Origin: Hymenobacter sp. YIM 151858-1
GTDB taxonomy: Bacteria > Bacteroidota > Bacteroidia > Cytophagales > Hymenobacteraceae
Assembly: GCF_025979705.1 (NCBI RefSeq)
Contig: NZ_CP110136.1
Coordinates: 2,666,001-2,730,000 of the forward strand
DNA length: 64,000 bases
Direction of reading: 5' to 3'
Below the pieces are notes generated by a model, which searched no databases, had not been told where the DNA came from, and saw only the letters and a program-made list of their open reading frames with translations. The stretch's first letter is position 1, and every line of letters begins with the position of its first letter. The position numbers and the translations under genes are program-made. Shown here in pieces: positions 62,953-64,000 of this stretch.

Positions 62953-64000
62953 TTGACACCTGGTACTAAGAAGTACGTTGCCGCTTTTTCCTCTGTTGCC
63001 GTAGCCTTCCTGCTGACCTGGTGGTCGCAGGCTGGGCCGGCGCGGAATCGCACGTTCGAGTTTTCGCAACTGTGGAGCTGGTTGCGGGTGCAGCCGCACG
63101 GGCCTTTGCTCGCCGGCCTGCCCGACACCACGCGCCCCGCCGCGGCCGACACCGCACGCTACCGCAGCAGCCGGCGCCCCAAAGTGGCCCCGCGCGACCG
63201 GCAGGGCAACTTCCTGACGGAACGGCGCCGCTCGCCCCTGGTGCTGCCCTTGCCCGACAACGTGAAGCCCCAGGTTACGGTGAGCGACTCGCTCGACTAC
63301 GTGGACGTGGAGGAAAACATCGGTACCGACCTCGACTACCGCGACCCGGCCCGGTTATCGTTCCGGGAGTTTGAGCGCCTGCAGCAGCAGCAAGCCATTC
63401 GTAATTACTTCCGGACCAAATCGGAGGGCGGCGTGGCCGGCGAGGCGGGCAATGCCACGGCGGCCAAGCGCCTGATTCCGAAAATTGCGCTGGCTCCGGG
63501 CCTAGGTCGCATTTTCGGCGGCGAGTTCATCGACATCCGGCCCAACGGCGCGGCCACCATTTCCCTAGGTTGGCGCCAGAACTTCAACGACAACCCGGCC
63601 CTGACGCTGCGCCAGCGCCGCAACGGCGACTTCAACTTTCAGCAAAACTTCAATCTGAACCTCACGGGCCAGATTGGCGACAAGCTGCGCCTGCTGTTCA
63701 ACTACGACACGCGCGCGGCGTTCGACTTCGAAAACCAGATTAAGGCCGACTTTACGGGCTACGACACCGACATCATCCGCAAAGTGGAGATGGGTAACGT
63801 GTCGTTGCCGCTGAACAACTCGTTGGTGCAAGGCGGGCAAAACATGTTCGGCATCAAAACGCAGCTGCAGTTTGGCAAGTTGAGCGTAACGGGCGTGGCA
63901 GCCCAGCTGCGCGGCACCGCCGACGAGGTACGAGTGCAAAACGGCGCCCAAAGCCGCAATTTCGAAATCAAAGCCTCGCAGTACGAGGCCAACCGGCACT
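62953..64000 (+). CDS. sprA: T9SS translocon / gliding protein SprA (3' end outside window)
   Basis: The reading frame opens after ruvA, in the same frame as the ruvA stop, and runs off the right edge uninterrupted (about 349 codons). Likely start is TTG at 62953; an upstream in-frame TTG at 62938 lies within the hairpin tail. The product has a hydrophobic signal segment (about 6-24) and the SprA N-terminal pattern: FERLQQQQAIRNYFRTKS, the LGWRQNFNDNP block, EFIDIRPNG, and FGIKTQLQFGKLSVTGVAAQ with GNVSLPLNN. SprA is the giant barrel of the T9SS translocon; its full length is about 2300-2400 residues in relatives. Confidence 0.87.
   Translation, partial: MTPGTKKYVAAFSSVAVAFLLTWWSQAGPARNRTFEFSQLWSWLRVQPHGPLLAGLPDTTRPAAADTARYRSSRRPKVAPRDRQGNFLTERRRSPLVLPLPDNVKPQVTVSDSLDYVDVEENIGTDLDYRDPARLSFREFERLQQQQAIRNYFRTKSEGGVAGEAGNATAAKRLIPKIALAPGLGRIFGGEFIDIRPNGAATISLGWRQNFNDNPALTLRQRRNGDFNFQQNFNLNLTGQIGDKLRLLFNYDTRAAFDFENQIKADFTGYDTDIIRKVEMGNVSLPLNNSLVQGGQNMFGIKTQLQFGKLSVTGVAAQLRGTADEVRVQNGAQSRNFEIKASQYEANRH

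Overview
The window looks like a chromosomal segment of a Hymenobacter-like bacterium (Bacteroidota, Cytophagales). The evidence is high GC, promoters of the Bacteroidota type (TAnnTTTG boxes shortly before genes), few Shine-Dalgarno sites, many secreted proteins with type IX secretion (T9SS) sorting domains, the start of the T9SS translocon gene sprA at the right edge, and typical Bacteroidota gene orders (rimP-nusA-infB; flippase-dut-nucleotidyltransferase-TPR-DUF4292-EnvC-like; maeB-ruvA-sprA). This is mostly core chromosome. I see no prophage, integrated plasmid, CRISPR array, rRNA or tRNA gene.

Layout. 1-12.7 kb: an edge-truncated DEAD-box helicase, a secreted M43 protease, upp, a GNAT-like protein, a divergent yceI/hxlR pair around a palindromic operator, dxs, a YbhN-type membrane protein and small envelope proteins. 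12.85-17.3 kb: a methionine-branch locus (promoter, SAM riboswitch, a 53-codon reading frame ending in five Cys codons, O-acetylhomoserine sulfhydrylase, metX, homoserine dehydrogenase). 17.3-25 kb: hydrolases, an LD-carboxypeptidase, an M28 peptidase, cysS and an endonuclease/phosphatase-fold protein. 25-32.7 kb: two tandem giant gliding/adhesin-like paralogs. 32.7-38 kb: rimP-nusA-infB behind a hairpin leader. 38-46.6 kb: a giant hybrid two-component protein, small envelope proteins, mscL and an enoyl-CoA hydratase. 46.7-54 kb: a cell-envelope gene run. 54-64 kb: a GAF-LytTR regulator, two tatA genes, gatA, a lytic transglycosylase with LysM repeats, maeB, ruvA and sprA.

The most unusual signals are two. 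First, the palindrome CCTAGG occurs about 87 times by eye count (about 21 expected from composition). It is concentrated between genes, is built into terminator stems and inverted repeats, and is absent over rimP-nusA-infB. It behaves like a highly iterated palindrome comparable in kind to cyanobacterial HIP1. Second, the SAM riboswitch abuts the start codon of a poly-cysteine leader frame, which suggests combined methionine (SAM) and cysteine sensing upstream of methionine synthesis. Palindromic intergenic repeats (MITE/REP-like) occur at four places.

All coordinates, motif positions and counts were read by eye; no database search was possible.
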